From Symploca sp. SIO2C1 (GTDB lineage: Bacteria; Cyanobacteriota; Cyanobacteriia; Cyanobacteriales; Coleofasciculaceae), in NCBI GenBank assembly GCA_010692635.1, contig JAAHGL010000040.1, positions 1 through 47,425 on the forward strand: a stretch of 47,425 nucleotides of DNA, in the 5' to 3' direction. Position numbers and translations under genes: made by a program. Below, one piece after another: positions 18,266 through 28,500 of this stretch (the first letter of the stretch is position 1; every line of letters starts with the position of its first letter). Under the pieces are notes generated by a model, which saw only the letters and a program-made list of their open reading frames with translations, had not been told where the DNA came from and made no database searches.

Positions 18266-18376
18266 TAGTGCGGGTGAGGTAAAATTTACAGTGGCTTTCA
18301 ATAAATAAGTCAGAAGGCAGAGAGCTCCAAGGCAGAGGGCTCCAAGGGAAGAGGATTTGACAAAAGTTTCTTCACT

Positions 18377-18404
18377 CATTACTCATTACTCATTACTCAT
18401 TACT
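18377..18404. repeat. Tandem CATTACT repeat, four units
   Basis: Four exact CATTACT units in the 353-bp spacer between the two small genes. The rest of the spacer holds AGGCAGAG-type purine repeats and no gene I can support. Confidence 0.8.
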
Positions 18405-18618
18405 CAAAAAAGGTCTCCCACTCCTTTTTTCACCTCACCCTAGTAGTGCAAGAGGACAGAAGGTAGTCCTGATGAAAAAATTTCACCACCAGGTGCTGCA
18501 GTAAGGAATTCCAATTGCACTAGATTATTTTATAAATTTTGCCAGAGACCCTGATTGTTAAATAACAGGTTAGTTGAACACAGCCTTAAAGCTTTAGCAG
18601 TTAATCAGGACGATAATC

Positions 18619-19143
18619 ATGAAAGGCAAAGTCATTCTTGGTTCCATTCTCCTAGGACTAAATTTTCCCCTTACTGCTTTCGGCAGTATTTATACTCAGA
18701 TATCTCCTTCAGCTCCCAGGATTGAGGAGTTCAATAGCTCAGGAACTGTTGAAATTGCACAACAACGGTATCTCAGTTACCAATTTGTCTCTTCAAGGTT
18801 GTACAGTTCGCAATCACGGATTTTGTCTGTCGCTCGTGAATTTTCTGGCAGCAAAGTGAAATGGAAGAGCATCTCAGTTGAAGAAATTAACACTCATCGC
18901 CTTAAACTCAATCTTTACGGAAAAGTTCCGGTAGGAGGAGCGCTAGTTAAAGACTCTAAAATCAGGATTGGACTTTTTCTACAACGGGATAGCCGAGGCA
19001 GCTTCAGGTTTGTTGATTATGACTTTCGCGTTTGGGGTGGAACATTCCCCGGTAAAGTGAGGAAAAAGGCACGGAAAAAGCTGGAGAAATTACCTGATCA
19101 TTTTCCTCGTTTTCAACAGGAGTTTGACAGGATAGTTGCCTAG
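18619..19143 (+). CDS. Secreted protein of unknown function
   Basis: This 174-aa protein has a signal peptide (MKGKVILGSILLGLNFPLTA, cleavage about residues 20-22) and a mature domain with alternating beta-strand pattern and a strongly basic C-terminus (KVRKKARKKLEKL). No domain was recognised. It is preceded by a long repeat-bearing spacer and followed by a tandem repeat. Function unknown. Confidence 0.6.
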   Translation: MKGKVILGSILLGLNFPLTAFGSIYTQISPSAPRIEEFNSSGTVEIAQQRYLSYQFVSSRLYSSQSRILSVAREFSGSKVKWKSISVEEINTHRLKLNLYGKVPVGGALVKDSKIRIGLFLQRDSRGSFRFVDYDFRVWGGTFPGKVRKKARKKLEKLPDHFPRFQQEFDRIVA

Positions 19144-19155
19144 TGCCGCTGCGCG

Positions 19156-19190
19156 GAATTTAGAATTTAGAATTTAGAATTTAGAATTTA
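19156..19190. repeat. Tandem GAATTTA repeat, five units
   Basis: Five exact 7-bp units directly after the preceding gene. Confidence 0.85.
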
Positions 19191-19283
19191 TAATGCTTAT
19201 AGAGTAAGGATTCTAACGATCTCAAACTGGTCAGTTACTTTTGCCGCGCTGCACTAGTACAAGAAGGCAGAACCCATAAAACT

Positions 19284-19318
19284 GTAGGTTGGGTTTCACT
19301 TCGTTCCACCCAACCTAC
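19284..19318. repeat. Palindromic repeat upstream of sigma-like gene
   Basis: Short palindromic unit with ends GTAGGTTGGGT and ACCCAACCTAC type (one arm is slightly imperfect). It resembles common dispersed cyanobacterial palindromes and lies 108 bp before the sigma-like gene. Confidence 0.6.
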
Positions 19319-19425
19319 TTAAGCTTAGACGCATTCATCTTGCATGTTTAGGATGACCGGCAAGATGCCTGTTCCACAAGAAACTGAAATTTCTGAAGAA
19401 ATTGTTCGAGTCATAAACAAAAACG

Positions 19426-20151
19426 ATGTGCATGACAGATGATCATCAGTTACGACAACTTATTGACAGGATTTGTGGCAATCTAGACCTAAATAGTTCG
19501 GATAGAAGATTAGCAGTTAATCTGCTATTAATTAAACTTCAGCGACTGCCTGGTCTGTTAACAAATTCTCACCCCTACTATCTTGAAGCTTTAGACAAAA
19601 CCTGGGAATGGGTTAGTAAAAGTATCTGCAATTTTAAACAGAGACCACATTTGTCCCTTCAAGAAAGTTTGGTGAAATGGATTAATAGCTATTTGTACTG
19701 GCGAATTCGAGATTTATCTCTTAGGCAAAACTGCCAAGACTCTGAAGTAAAGAGTTTAGATAGTCCTAGTGATCCGAGTGGTGAAAATACATCAACACTA
19801 CTGGAGCAAGTTTGGGAAACAAATTTGGTTCCCCCAAAAGTTACAGGACTTGACGCCTATCTTGAAGCTAACAGAAGAAGGAGAATTCAAGAAATTTTTG
19901 AGAAATTTGAGGATTATGTGGCACAAGATCCGGAAGGAATTTTGCGCAACTGTCATCCTCGTAATTGTCCTCAATGTCACTGTCAGTTACTTTGCCAAAA
20001 GTTGCTGTTTCAGGCTCCACGAGCAAAGATCTCTCAACTAGGGCGGGATTTGGGCGTTAACCATCAAACTATTAGATACCATTGGCCAACTAAGTGTCTA
20101 CCACTCCTGCAAGGAATTTTAGAGAGTTTAGGTTATGGACAGGATGAATAA
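19426..20151 (+). CDS. Sigma-70-like regulator with Cys cluster
   Basis: This 241-aa protein resembles the small cyanobacterial sigma-70-family factors found next to DUF1822 genes. A region-2-like helix (LVKWINSYLYWRIRDL, residues about 84-99) would contact promoter DNA or core polymerase. The C-terminus has a helix-turn-helix-like block (ISQLGRDLGVNHQTIRYHW). Between them lies a striking CxxxxCxxCxCxxxC cluster at Cys176, 181, 184, 186 and 190, a possible zinc or redox site. The gene ends 2 bp before the DUF1822 start, so the two are probably co-translated. ATG 19426 or ATG 19432 can serve as start. It probably controls this locus, but that is inference. Confidence 0.65.
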   Translation: MCMTDDHQLRQLIDRICGNLDLNSSDRRLAVNLLLIKLQRLPGLLTNSHPYYLEALDKTWEWVSKSICNFKQRPHLSLQESLVKWINSYLYWRIRDLSLRQNCQDSEVKSLDSPSDPSGENTSTLLEQVWETNLVPPKVTGLDAYLEANRRRRIQEIFEKFEDYVAQDPEGILRNCHPRNCPQCHCQLLCQKLLFQAPRAKISQLGRDLGVNHQTIRYHWPTKCLPLLQGILESLGYGQDE

Positions 20152-20153
20152 TT

Positions 20154-21098
20154 ATGAATAGTCAAGAAAGACCATTTTTGGCAGTTCCACTTGGTATTGA
20201 AGCACACGGTTTCGCGAAGAAATTTGCTGCCGAACAAAGCAATACTGCTAAAAGTAAACAGGTTTACTTGAATACCTTAGCTGTTTACGCAGCTCACCGG
20301 TTTTTAACTTGGTTGGGAATTGAAACAGACTTAAACAAAAGTGACTCTTGGCAGCCAATCATCAGAAATCGCTGCAATATTGCCGATTTAATGATTACTG
20401 ACAGGGGCAGGTTAGAATGTCGCCCGGTTTTGCCGGGAGAGGAGAGAATTCTTTTGCCTCCAGAAGTCATTGAAGAGCGCCTTGGTTATCTAGCAGTTCA
20501 ATTTAGCGATCGCTTAGATCAGGTGGAGCTATTAGGATTTACTATAACTGCTGTATCGGGAGTTATTGAAATCAGCAGTTTGCATGCGGTTGATGAGTTA
20601 ATTCAAGAGCTCTCCCTACCGCAGACAGTCGTTTTTCAACCACTACAGCCAGTCGTTTTTGCCCAGTGGTTCCAAGGAATTTTTGATGAAGGTTGGCAAA
20701 CTCTAGATAGTCTACTAGCACCCAGGCAATTAGCTTATAGAAGTAGTAGAGCTATCAGCAACAAAACTACCAATCCTGGAGAGGAAACAATTGAACGGGC
20801 TAAACCACTCAATCTAGGACTATTGGCTGATAGGAAGCAGCTAGTTTTGGTAGTTAGTATCAGCCCAGAAGAGAATCAAGAAGTGAGGGTTGTCATCCAA
20901 ATTCACCCTATGGAAACGAAAGAATTTTTACCTCCTGGTTTAAAACTGAAGGTAACCCTAGACTCAGACAGTGTGGAAGTAGTAGCCAGAGATACTGATA
21001 ATTGGCTTCAGGTACCTTTAACAGAAGTTCCCGGCAAAACCATTACCGTTGAAATCTCTCGAGATGATGCAGCTGTTACCGAGACATTTGTTGTTTAG
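20154..21098 (+). CDS. DUF1822 family protein
   Basis: This 314-aa protein begins with the family pattern LAVPLGIEAHGFAKKFAAEQ, QVYLNTLAVYAAHRFLTWLG (residues 5-60) and NRCNIADLMI. The C-terminal third is predicted to be beta-rich. DUF1822 is cyanobacterial and its function is unknown to me. It lies two bases after the sigma-like gene and is followed, beyond a small palindromic element, by the CHAT-NACHT gene. This arrangement (sigma-like, DUF1822, CHAT protein) recurs in cyanobacteria as I recall it, which suggests DUF1822 may act as an adaptor or regulatory partner. Confidence 0.8.
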   Translation: MNSQERPFLAVPLGIEAHGFAKKFAAEQSNTAKSKQVYLNTLAVYAAHRFLTWLGIETDLNKSDSWQPIIRNRCNIADLMITDRGRLECRPVLPGEERILLPPEVIEERLGYLAVQFSDRLDQVELLGFTITAVSGVIEISSLHAVDELIQELSLPQTVVFQPLQPVVFAQWFQGIFDEGWQTLDSLLAPRQLAYRSSRAISNKTTNPGEETIERAKPLNLGLLADRKQLVLVVSISPEENQEVRVVIQIHPMETKEFLPPGLKLKVTLDSDSVEVVARDTDNWLQVPLTEVPGKTITVEISRDDAAVTETFVV

Positions 21099-21099
21099 T

Positions 21100-21190
21100 C
21101 AGGACTTACGCAGCTACACCACATATAGATTTAAAGGTGCGTTACGCTACGCTAACACACCCTACAAATAGAGGCTTTGCATAAGTCCTG
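21100..21190. repeat. MITE-like palindromic element between DUF1822 and CHAT-NACHT
   Basis: Terminal inverted repeats CAGGACTTACGCA and TGCATAAGTCCTG (one mismatch) bound a 91-bp unit that contains a GGTGCGTTACGCTACGCTAA palindromic core. It starts 2 bp after the DUF1822 stop. It may form a structure in the mRNA that separates expression of the two genes. Confidence 0.75.
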
Positions 21191-21216
21191 TTTAGTTTTT
21201 CATCAGGGGTAAATCA

Positions 21217-24200
21217 ATGAACAACCAGAGGGAAACACAAATCATCATTAACCTAGAAGATGGTGATTTTGAAGGGGGTTTTAGTCCCAGTACTATCCAG
21301 GTGCAATGGAGTGAAGCTAATGCTGAAACTAATGCCACTCAATTATGCTGTCCATTGCCCCAAGCTCCACAACTTCCTGCCTTTTACCGTCAATGGCAGA
21401 ACCAATATCAAGGATTTCTCCAAGTTCACCATAGAGGTATTGATCGATCGCAACCGATGCAGATATCTATGCCTGAGTATATAGCAGAATGTGATCAGTT
21501 CTTTGCAGCCTTACACCAGAACCTTAATCACTGGCTCAGTACTATCAAAAAACAACTAGCACCAACTCTGGAGCTAGATTCCCAGGATGAAGTTCGCATT
21601 GTGGTTCAAACCTCAAAGATTAGCTGTGAACTCACCAAAAATATCCTACACAGATTACCTTGGCACTGGTGGGATTTATTTCCTGAAGACTGTTTTACTG
21701 AAGCAGCTCTCTGCTTTGCTCAATCCGAGCCAATTGCTCCTGATGCTAAGAAAAGCTCGATGTTAGACAGGATCAAGCGAGTCAAAATCTTATGTGTTTT
21801 GGGGGATAATGGAGAAGGTATTGATGTGGAAGCGGATAGAAGATTGTTCCGCAAAATACCAGGAGCTTATTGTGTTTTTCTGCGGCAGCCAACTCTAGCA
21901 CAGTTGGAATCGTTTTTGAATGAGCGCTGGGATATTCTCTTTTTTGCTGGGCATAGTGACACTCCTGATGGCGGGAAAACTGGCTTACTCAAAATCAACT
22001 CGGAAGAATATCTCGATATTCAAACTATTAGGGACAATCTGAAAAAAGCGATTAAGCTAGGGATGAAGCTAGCCATTTTTAATTCCTGCAATGGGCTAGG
22101 CTTAGCACATCAAATTGCTGATTTAAATATTGCTCAAATTATTGTCTGGCGAGAACCGGTACTTGATACGGTAGCTCAAGAGTTTCTCAAATATTTCCTG
22201 GAATCTTTTACAGAAGGGCTATCTTTATATCACTCGGTAAAGGAGGCTCGACTCAGATTACAAGAATATATAGAGAAAAATGGGGAACTACCAAAAGTAA
22301 GTTGGTTGCCAGTGATTCATCAAAATCTAGGCAATGAACAAATCACCTGGAATCAGCTACGGGGATATACCAATGAGGGAAACCCCGCTCAAGGGATGAA
22401 GAGAAAAAAGAATCCTCGTGAGATCTTACTTGATAAAGTAGAACAATCCTGGATTGAGGGCGTTTTGGAGAAAGCACTGCATATTGAAGAAACGATTGAG
22501 TTAGGTTTGGAGAAACCCTTGGATGCAGTAACACCAGTTTTACCAACAGAGCAGGAGCTACCCCATCAGGAAGATGGAGATTTACCCGAAGGCACTAGAG
22601 CAATTGATATCTTCGGTGAGCTGGAAAATAAAAGAACCATGCTGATTCTTGGTGAACCAGGATCAGGTAAAACCACAGCACTGCTAGAAATTGCTAGGGA
22701 ATTAATTAGCGATGCCACACAAGATACAAGCTTACCAATTCCTGTAGTGCTGAATCTTTCTAGCTGGGGTGGGGAGAGGCAACCGAAACCTTTAGCTGAA
22801 TGGTTGATTCAAGAACTGCATCGGATTTATCAGTTTCCTATCTTTCAGTGTAAGGCTTGGATTAATAACCAGCAATTACTCCTGCTGTTGGATGGTTTGG
22901 ATACAGTCAAGGAAACACGACGCTCAACTTGTATCCGGGCAATTAATCAGTTTCTGCGAACATATGGCAGAACTCAAATGGTTGTTTGTAGCCGCACTGC
23001 TGATTACAAGCAAGTCTCAGAAAAGCTGCAACTCCAAATTGCAGTTGTTTACAAGTCACTGACATCAGCTCAAATCAACCGCTATCTTGATGATGCTCAG
23101 GAAAATTTACCAGGTGTTAGGGCATTGCTTCGAGAAGAGCAAACCATGCAAGATTTAGTCGATACTCCTCTCAATCTTAATATTGTTGCTGTCGCCTATG
23201 AAGGTAAGTCGCAAGAAGAATTAGCAGGAATCGACTCATTAGAGGAACGTCGCCAACATTTATTTAAAACTTACATTCAAAGGAGGTTTGAACAATTTCA
23301 AAGCTCTCAAGGAGAAACTGGTAACCAACAATACACGGAACAGCAAGCAAGGCATTGGCTCAATTGGTTAGCTCAAAGCATGGTACGGGAATCTCAAAGT
23401 TTATTTTTGATTGAGCAAATGCAACCGAATTGGCTACCTGTCGGTGCTCAAAACTGGATCTATCCGATTGTGGTTAGACTGATTTTTGGAATTATCTTTG
23501 GATTAGTTGGGGTCTTGCATTTTGGTGCGATGGTTACCAAAAGTTTAACAGACCAAATATCATTAGTGATACCTTCAGTGATAGCAGGTATCATATCAGT
23601 GCTAAGTTCACTGATTATACCCAGGTTAATATCTAGAATCATACCAAGTTTTATCCCTCGGAACATATCTAAGTTTATCTCTGTAGTTCCGTCTGGGCTA
23701 ATATACGCAACTATTATTGCCCCAATAACCTACGCAATGTTTGGAGATAGTGTGGCAGGAAGAGAAGTATGGAGAAGTATACTATCTCCTGCAATAGTTG
23801 ATGGAGTAGTTGTCGGCATCATTTTAAGTCTGGTAGATCAAGAGATAGGAATTATTGATACTCTCCAAGGTTCATGGCAAAAAGCAAAAAAATATTCAAT
23901 GATTGGTCTACTATTGGGTTCAATCTATGTGCTGGTTCGCTTAATTTTTAGTAACAAATACGGAAGTTTGGCGAATCTAAGTGAATTTAAATATGTTGCC
24001 ATCATTATCGAGCTAATAATCTTTACTCTACTGCCTGGGCTTCTTGGTGGATTAGATAAAGGAGTGAACCTAGAGCAAACCATAATTGCCAATCAAGGAA
24101 TTTGGAGATCCGCTACAAATGCTGGGATTTTATTTGGCATCTTTTTCCCCATAGGAATGCTTGTTAGCCTACCTTACATAGAGGGAGTAATTCATGAGGT

Positions 24201-24453
24201 AATCAGTATCGGATTAGCAGTTGGGTTGCTTGCCGGAATGGCAGGTGGACGAGGACCGGTTTTGGCCGGGTTTGTCCTGATTCAACATTTCACTCTGCGG
24301 GTACTCCTTTGGTGGAAAGGCTATATCCCTTGGAATTACGCTCTTTTCCTCGACTATGCGACAGAACATATCTTTTTACAAAAAGTCGGTGGCGGCTACA
24401 TTTTTATCCATCAGACGCTAATGGAGCATTTTGCCCAACTGCAGGAAGAGTAG
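21217..24453 (+). CDS. CHAT-NACHT protein with membrane-spanning C-terminus
   Basis: This 1078-aa protein is NLR-like in architecture. Residues about 170-380 form a CHAT (caspase-related) protease domain with His246 in FFAGHSD and Cys291 in FNSCNGLG, a plausible catalytic dyad. A NACHT NTPase follows: Walker A GEPGSGKTT at 479-487, and Walker B LLLLLDGLD with Asp559. The C-terminal third (residues about 750-1030) contains many hydrophobic helices (for example YPIVVRLIFGIIFGLVGVL), so the protein should sit in a membrane. No leucine-rich, TPR or WD40 sensor repeats are seen. Families combining CHAT with NACHT act in signalling or programmed cell death and antiphage defence in other bacteria. 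It follows sigma-like and DUF1822 genes and may be under their control. Confidence 0.85.
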   Translation: MNNQRETQIIINLEDGDFEGGFSPSTIQVQWSEANAETNATQLCCPLPQAPQLPAFYRQWQNQYQGFLQVHHRGIDRSQPMQISMPEYIAECDQFFAALHQNLNHWLSTIKKQLAPTLELDSQDEVRIVVQTSKISCELTKNILHRLPWHWWDLFPEDCFTEAALCFAQSEPIAPDAKKSSMLDRIKRVKILCVLGDNGEGIDVEADRRLFRKIPGAYCVFLRQPTLAQLESFLNERWDILFFAGHSDTPDGGKTGLLKINSEEYLDIQTIRDNLKKAIKLGMKLAIFNSCNGLGLAHQIADLNIAQIIVWREPVLDTVAQEFLKYFLESFTEGLSLYHSVKEARLRLQEYIEKNGELPKVSWLPVIHQNLGNEQITWNQLRGYTNEGNPAQGMKRKKNPREILLDKVEQSWIEGVLEKALHIEETIELGLEKPLDAVTPVLPTEQELPHQEDGDLPEGTRAIDIFGELENKRTMLILGEPGSGKTTALLEIARELISDATQDTSLPIPVVLNLSSWGGERQPKPLAEWLIQELHRIYQFPIFQCKAWINNQQLLLLLDGLDTVKETRRSTCIRAINQFLRTYGRTQMVVCSRTADYKQVSEKLQLQIAVVYKSLTSAQINRYLDDAQENLPGVRALLREEQTMQDLVDTPLNLNIVAVAYEGKSQEELAGIDSLEERRQHLFKTYIQRRFEQFQSSQGETGNQQYTEQQARHWLNWLAQSMVRESQSLFLIEQMQPNWLPVGAQNWIYPIVVRLIFGIIFGLVGVLHFGAMVTKSLTDQISLVIPSVIAGIISVLSSLIIPRLISRIIPSFIPRNISKFISVVPSGLIYATIIAPITYAMFGDSVAGREVWRSILSPAIVDGVVVGIILSLVDQEIGIIDTLQGSWQKAKKYSMIGLLLGSIYVLVRLIFSNKYGSLANLSEFKYVAIIIELIIFTLLPGLLGGLDKGVNLEQTIIANQGIWRSATNAGILFGIFFPIGMLVSLPYIEGVIHEVISIGLAVGLLAGMAGGRGPVLAGFVLIQHFTLRVLLWWKGYIPWNYALFLDYATEHIFLQKVGGGYIFIHQTLMEHFAQLQEE

Positions 24454-24488
24454 ATTTTGTAGTGGTGTAACTTACTTGAAATTGTTAC

Positions 24489-24600
24489 CCCTCTTCTGTC
24501 ACTTTCCGAAATTATCACCAAATTCCGTCATTACAGCCAACGAGACTTAACGAGAGAATCAGGGTTTGACCCCCATTTTTCGGAGTCTGACAGAAGAGGG
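24489..24600. repeat. MITE-like element, CCCTCTTCTGTCA ends
   Basis: A 112-bp unit bounded by inverted repeats CCCTCTTCTGTCA and TGACAGAAGAGGG (13/13), with partial pairing further inwards (CCGAAA/TTTCGG). It lies 35 bp after the CHAT-NACHT gene. Confidence 0.75.
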
Positions 24601-24645
24601 ATACATTGATAAATTACGTATAATGTGAATTAAATTGTACATATC

Positions 24646-24831
24646 GTAGGGGCGGGTTTAGCGACAAACCAACCCATTTGACCCGAATATTGTGATCAAA
24701 ACCCGCCCAACGCCATCCCCAGGTTAATGCAACCAATCCCCAATTCTAAATTCCCCTGGTTATCGCTTGGGCGGGTTTTGTATTAAGACTTTCACCAAAT
24801 GTGTTGACGGTGACCCTAAACCCGCCCCTAC
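24646..24831. repeat. MITE-like element, GTAGGGGCGGGTTTA ends (copy 1)
   Basis: A 186-bp unit with terminal inverted repeats GTAGGGGCGGGTTTAG and CTAAACCCGCCCCTAC (16/16). Its flanks are also inverted: ATAATGTGAATTA on the left pairs with TAATTCACATTAT on the right, so it is nested in a larger palindrome of about 290 bp (24609-24890). Confidence 0.8.
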
Positions 24832-24890
24832 GGCAATTGATATTGTCTGTTTTGGATATCTAATTCACATTATGCGTAAATTATTATCCT

Positions 24891-25022
24891 GTAGGGGCGG
24901 GTTCACCAATCCGGTAAGTACATTGACAAATCAATCTGCTAAACCCGCCCCGGTAATGTCGGTAGGGCGGGTTTTGAGTAATTATCGTCTGATTGCCACA
25001 TTTTGGGCAAACCCGCCCCTAC
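24891..25022. repeat. MITE-like element, GTAGGGGCGGGTT ends (copy 2)
   Basis: A 132-bp relative of the preceding element with ends GTAGGGGCGGGTT and AACCCGCCCCTAC; the interior is different but contains further CCCGCCC/GGGCGGG pairs. Confidence 0.75.
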
Positions 25023-25064
25023 ATTTTTGGTGTTTTGTGTTAGCTTGCGCGATCGCTTTCTCTT

Positions 25065-25213
25065 GTAGGGTGGGCAAATTGAATATCTTCGACAATTAGA
25101 TTGATAAATTACCTTTTTTTGCCCACCAATCGCCATTGGGGGAAAGACTGTGGTGGGCATTCTTCTTCAATCATCCTGCTGCTGTTGAAGATGTTTGAGA
25201 ATGCCCACCCTAC
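25065..25213. repeat. 149-bp MITE family A, copy 1
   Basis: Ends GTAGGGTGGGCA and TGCCCACCCTAC form perfect 12-bp inverted repeats. The left flank GCGATCGCTTTCTCTT is shared with copies 2 and 4, and the right flank CGGCTAGATCGATCGCG with copy 3, so the unit may extend to HIP1-like octamers on both sides. Together with the preceding elements it accounts for most of 24454-25213; 25214-25580 is AT-rich with a few inverted ATTATC repeats and no supported gene. Confidence 0.85.
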
Positions 25214-25580
25214 GGCTAGATCGATCGCGAGCGAGACGCTCGCACTACTATAATTTGGAATAACAAGTGAAAATAGATAACTTAGTGGCAAGAGACAATA
25301 TGGCAGTGTTAGCCTTAAAGAAGAAGAGCTGATTTACTTTACAGAAGTAATTATCACTTAAGGTAATATCTTTTGGAGGCAATAGCTATTCAACAATTGA
25401 TAATGAACAATGGATAATGGATAATTACCTCTCCTTGAAAGAAGAGGATTGACAATCAGGAAAATATTTTCTTTTTATTTTCTTCATAAATGAAGAGGTC
25501 TTAGACCAAATTAACCAATTATCAATTATCAATTATCCATTGATAATAAATCCGGGTTAGAAACCCCATTTATCTTAAAA

Positions 25581-28500
25581 ATGTTCAAAAAAAAAGAAAA
25601 AAATAAATATTTACTTTGGGCTTTTGTACTTACTTTTTTCCCAACTTTTGTACAAGCACAACCTATTGTCCCAGCAGCTGATGGAACAGGGACAGTAGTA
25701 ACGCCTAATGGACAGAACTTTGAGATCCAAGGTGGTCAAATTTCTGGGGATGGAGCTAATCTTTTTCATAGTTTCTCCCAGTTTGGTCTAGAAGCTAACC
25801 AGATAGCAAATTTCCTGTCCAACCCAGCCATTCAGAACATCCTATCTCGCGTTACTGGGGGTGATCCCTCTGTAATTAATGGTTTGCTCCAAGTTACAGG
25901 GGGTAATTCCAATCTATATTTAATGAATCCTGCTGGCATTGTATTTGGTGCAAATGCTCGCTTGGATGTCCCTGCTTCCTTTACCGCTACCACTGCCACT
26001 GGTATTGGTTTTGGTGACAATTGGTTTAATGTCACTGGAGTGAATGACTACGCAACCTTAGTGGGAACACCCAGCACTTTGAGCTTTAGCAACTCCCAAA
26101 CACCGGGAGCGATTGTCAACGCGGCTCAACTAGCTGTAACCCAAGGAGCTAATTTAACTTTGGTGGGTGGTACCGTTATCAGCACTGGTAACTTGGAGGC
26201 TCCAGGAGGACAGATTATTGTAGAGGCAGTCCCTGGTGAGAGTATGCTACGCCTGAGCCAACCAGGATACTTACTCAGTCTAGAAATTCCCATACCAACT
26301 TCACCCATAACTCCCCTTTCTTTACAGCAGTTGCTTACTGGTAACAATCCCACAACAACAGTTGTAGTTAACGATGCTGGAGGGATAGAACTAGTTGGGT
26401 CTGGTATTTCAGTGGAAAATGGAGATGTAGTAGTCAAAAATGCGATCGCTCAAACAGCAACCCTCTCAGCTAATCGTAATCTCACTTTAGTCGAGAGCCA
26501 ACTACAAACGACTGGTGACTTGAATCTGTTAGCGCGGGATACGGTGCGAGTGCGAGATAGTCTAGCTAATCCTTTTCTTGCCAGTGCGGGGGGAAACCTC
26601 TATATTCAAGGCAATCAGAATATTGATCTGTTGGCACTAAATCATCCTCAAACCCCTTTCCAAAGTGGAGGTAACCTCAGCTTAGTCAGTAATGGCAATA
26701 TTTCTGGAGATTCTCACTTTGTCAGTGGGGGCAGTTTCTCAATTCTTAACTTAGCAGGTGGTCTTGGTAACTTTGTCAGCTATTTCGACCCCATCATTAG
26801 TTCAGATGGGGATGTTACCTTTGGTGATTATACAGGTGTGGCGCTGAAGATAGAGTCTACTGGCAGCATTAATGGAGGGAATATTACCATTACAGGACCA
26901 GATACGACTCTTACTGGCTCAGATCCAGATATTGCTACTTTAACTAGCTTTCCAGCACTGATTTTGCGAGCTGGTTTGTCCACGTTGGTGAATACCCCTA
27001 ATATTCAAGGACAAACAGACTTTACCTCTTCTGGAGTAACTTCGTCACCAGGAAGCATCAACGTAGGGAACATCGACACTTCTAATCAAGGTCAAGGGGA
27101 TGCAGGTCCGGTAATATTATCTGCCACTGGTGACATTACTACTAACAATATAACTACCAGTGATCAAGGACCAGGGAATGCTGGTTTTGTAGAGTTGTCC
27201 GCTGGAGGGAATATTGATATCGGTAATATCGATGCTAGTGAGCAGGGACCAGGAGATTCCGGTGCTGTAACTTTGACTGCTGGAGGCACTATTATTAACG
27301 GTAGTATAGATCAAAATGAACAGGGACCGGGTAACGCCGCAGGTGCACCTGCAATAACAGCAAATACAGGGGTTACGGATCCAGTTACTGATACGGATCC
27401 AGTTACCGATACGGATCCAGTTACCGATACAGATCCAATTACTGATACAGATCTAATTACTGATACAAATCCAATTACTGATACAGATCCAATTACTGAT
27501 ACAGATCCAGTTACTGATACAGATCCAGTTACCGATACAGATCCAATTACCGATACAGATCCAATTACAGCTCCGATTGACACAGGTATTAATCCAGTTG
27601 ATATAAGTACTAATCAGGTTGACACAGGTATTAATCCAGTTGATACAAGCAATAATAGTCCGGCTAATACGACTATTACTTCAGCTGATACAAGTATTAA
27701 TCTCATAGATACAGATAATAGTAGTCCTGTTGAAGCAGACAATACTAGTCTTGTTGAAGCAGACAATAGTAGTCCTGTTGAAGCAGACAATAGTAGTCCT
27801 GTTGAAGCAGGTAATGAACCATCTATCTTCGACAATGAGCAATCCCGTACAGACTCATCTTCAGCTGTAGCTGAACCTGCATCTCAATCTGTTTCTGCGT
27901 TTGAGGAGCGCTTCACTTTACAATTTCAGCAATACTTAGAGCTACCTACCGACACCCCGCTTAAAACCCTGGGACAGACTCGTGATATCCTCCTCAAAAT
28001 AGAGGAAGAAACTGGAGTTAAACCAGCACTCATCTATGTAGCTTTTGTTCCCCAGACACTGACACCTGGTGTACCTTCCTCTAGTCAAAATGATCAAGAG
28101 CAGTTGGAATTAGTACTGGTAACCTCTAAGGATTCAGTAGTTCGTCAACGGGTGGAGGGAAGCACTCGTGAGCAAGTCCTCAAAGTTGCTAGGGAATTTC
28201 GCTTGGAAGTCACCAACTCTAACAACAAAGATGGCTACCGAGCTTCGGCTAAACAACTTTATGATTGGGTAATAACACCTCTAGAAGCCGATTTAAAAGC
28301 GCGAGGTATTAATAATTTAGTCTTTGTCCTAGACACCGGCTTGCGCTCCATCCCTGTTGCAGCTTTTCATGATGGCCAAGAGTTTCTAATTGAAAAATAC
28401 AGTGTTGGCTTGATGCCTAGTATTAGCCTTAGTGATACTCGCTACCGGGATGTGAAAAACTTGCAAGTTCTAGCGATGGGAGCAGCGAAATTTTCTGATC

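Noticed and set aside
24646-25213. Regular GGGCGGG/CCCGCCC spacing, considered as a CRISPR-like array
   Set aside because: The units are inverted and unequal, with no constant direct repeat and spacer pattern; they are palindromic elements.
27311-27835. Long open frames on the minus strand opposite the TDPVTD and SSPVEADN arrays (valine/serine-rich)
   Set aside because: They are mirror images of the 18- and 24-bp repeats, whose periodicity keeps opposite frames open.
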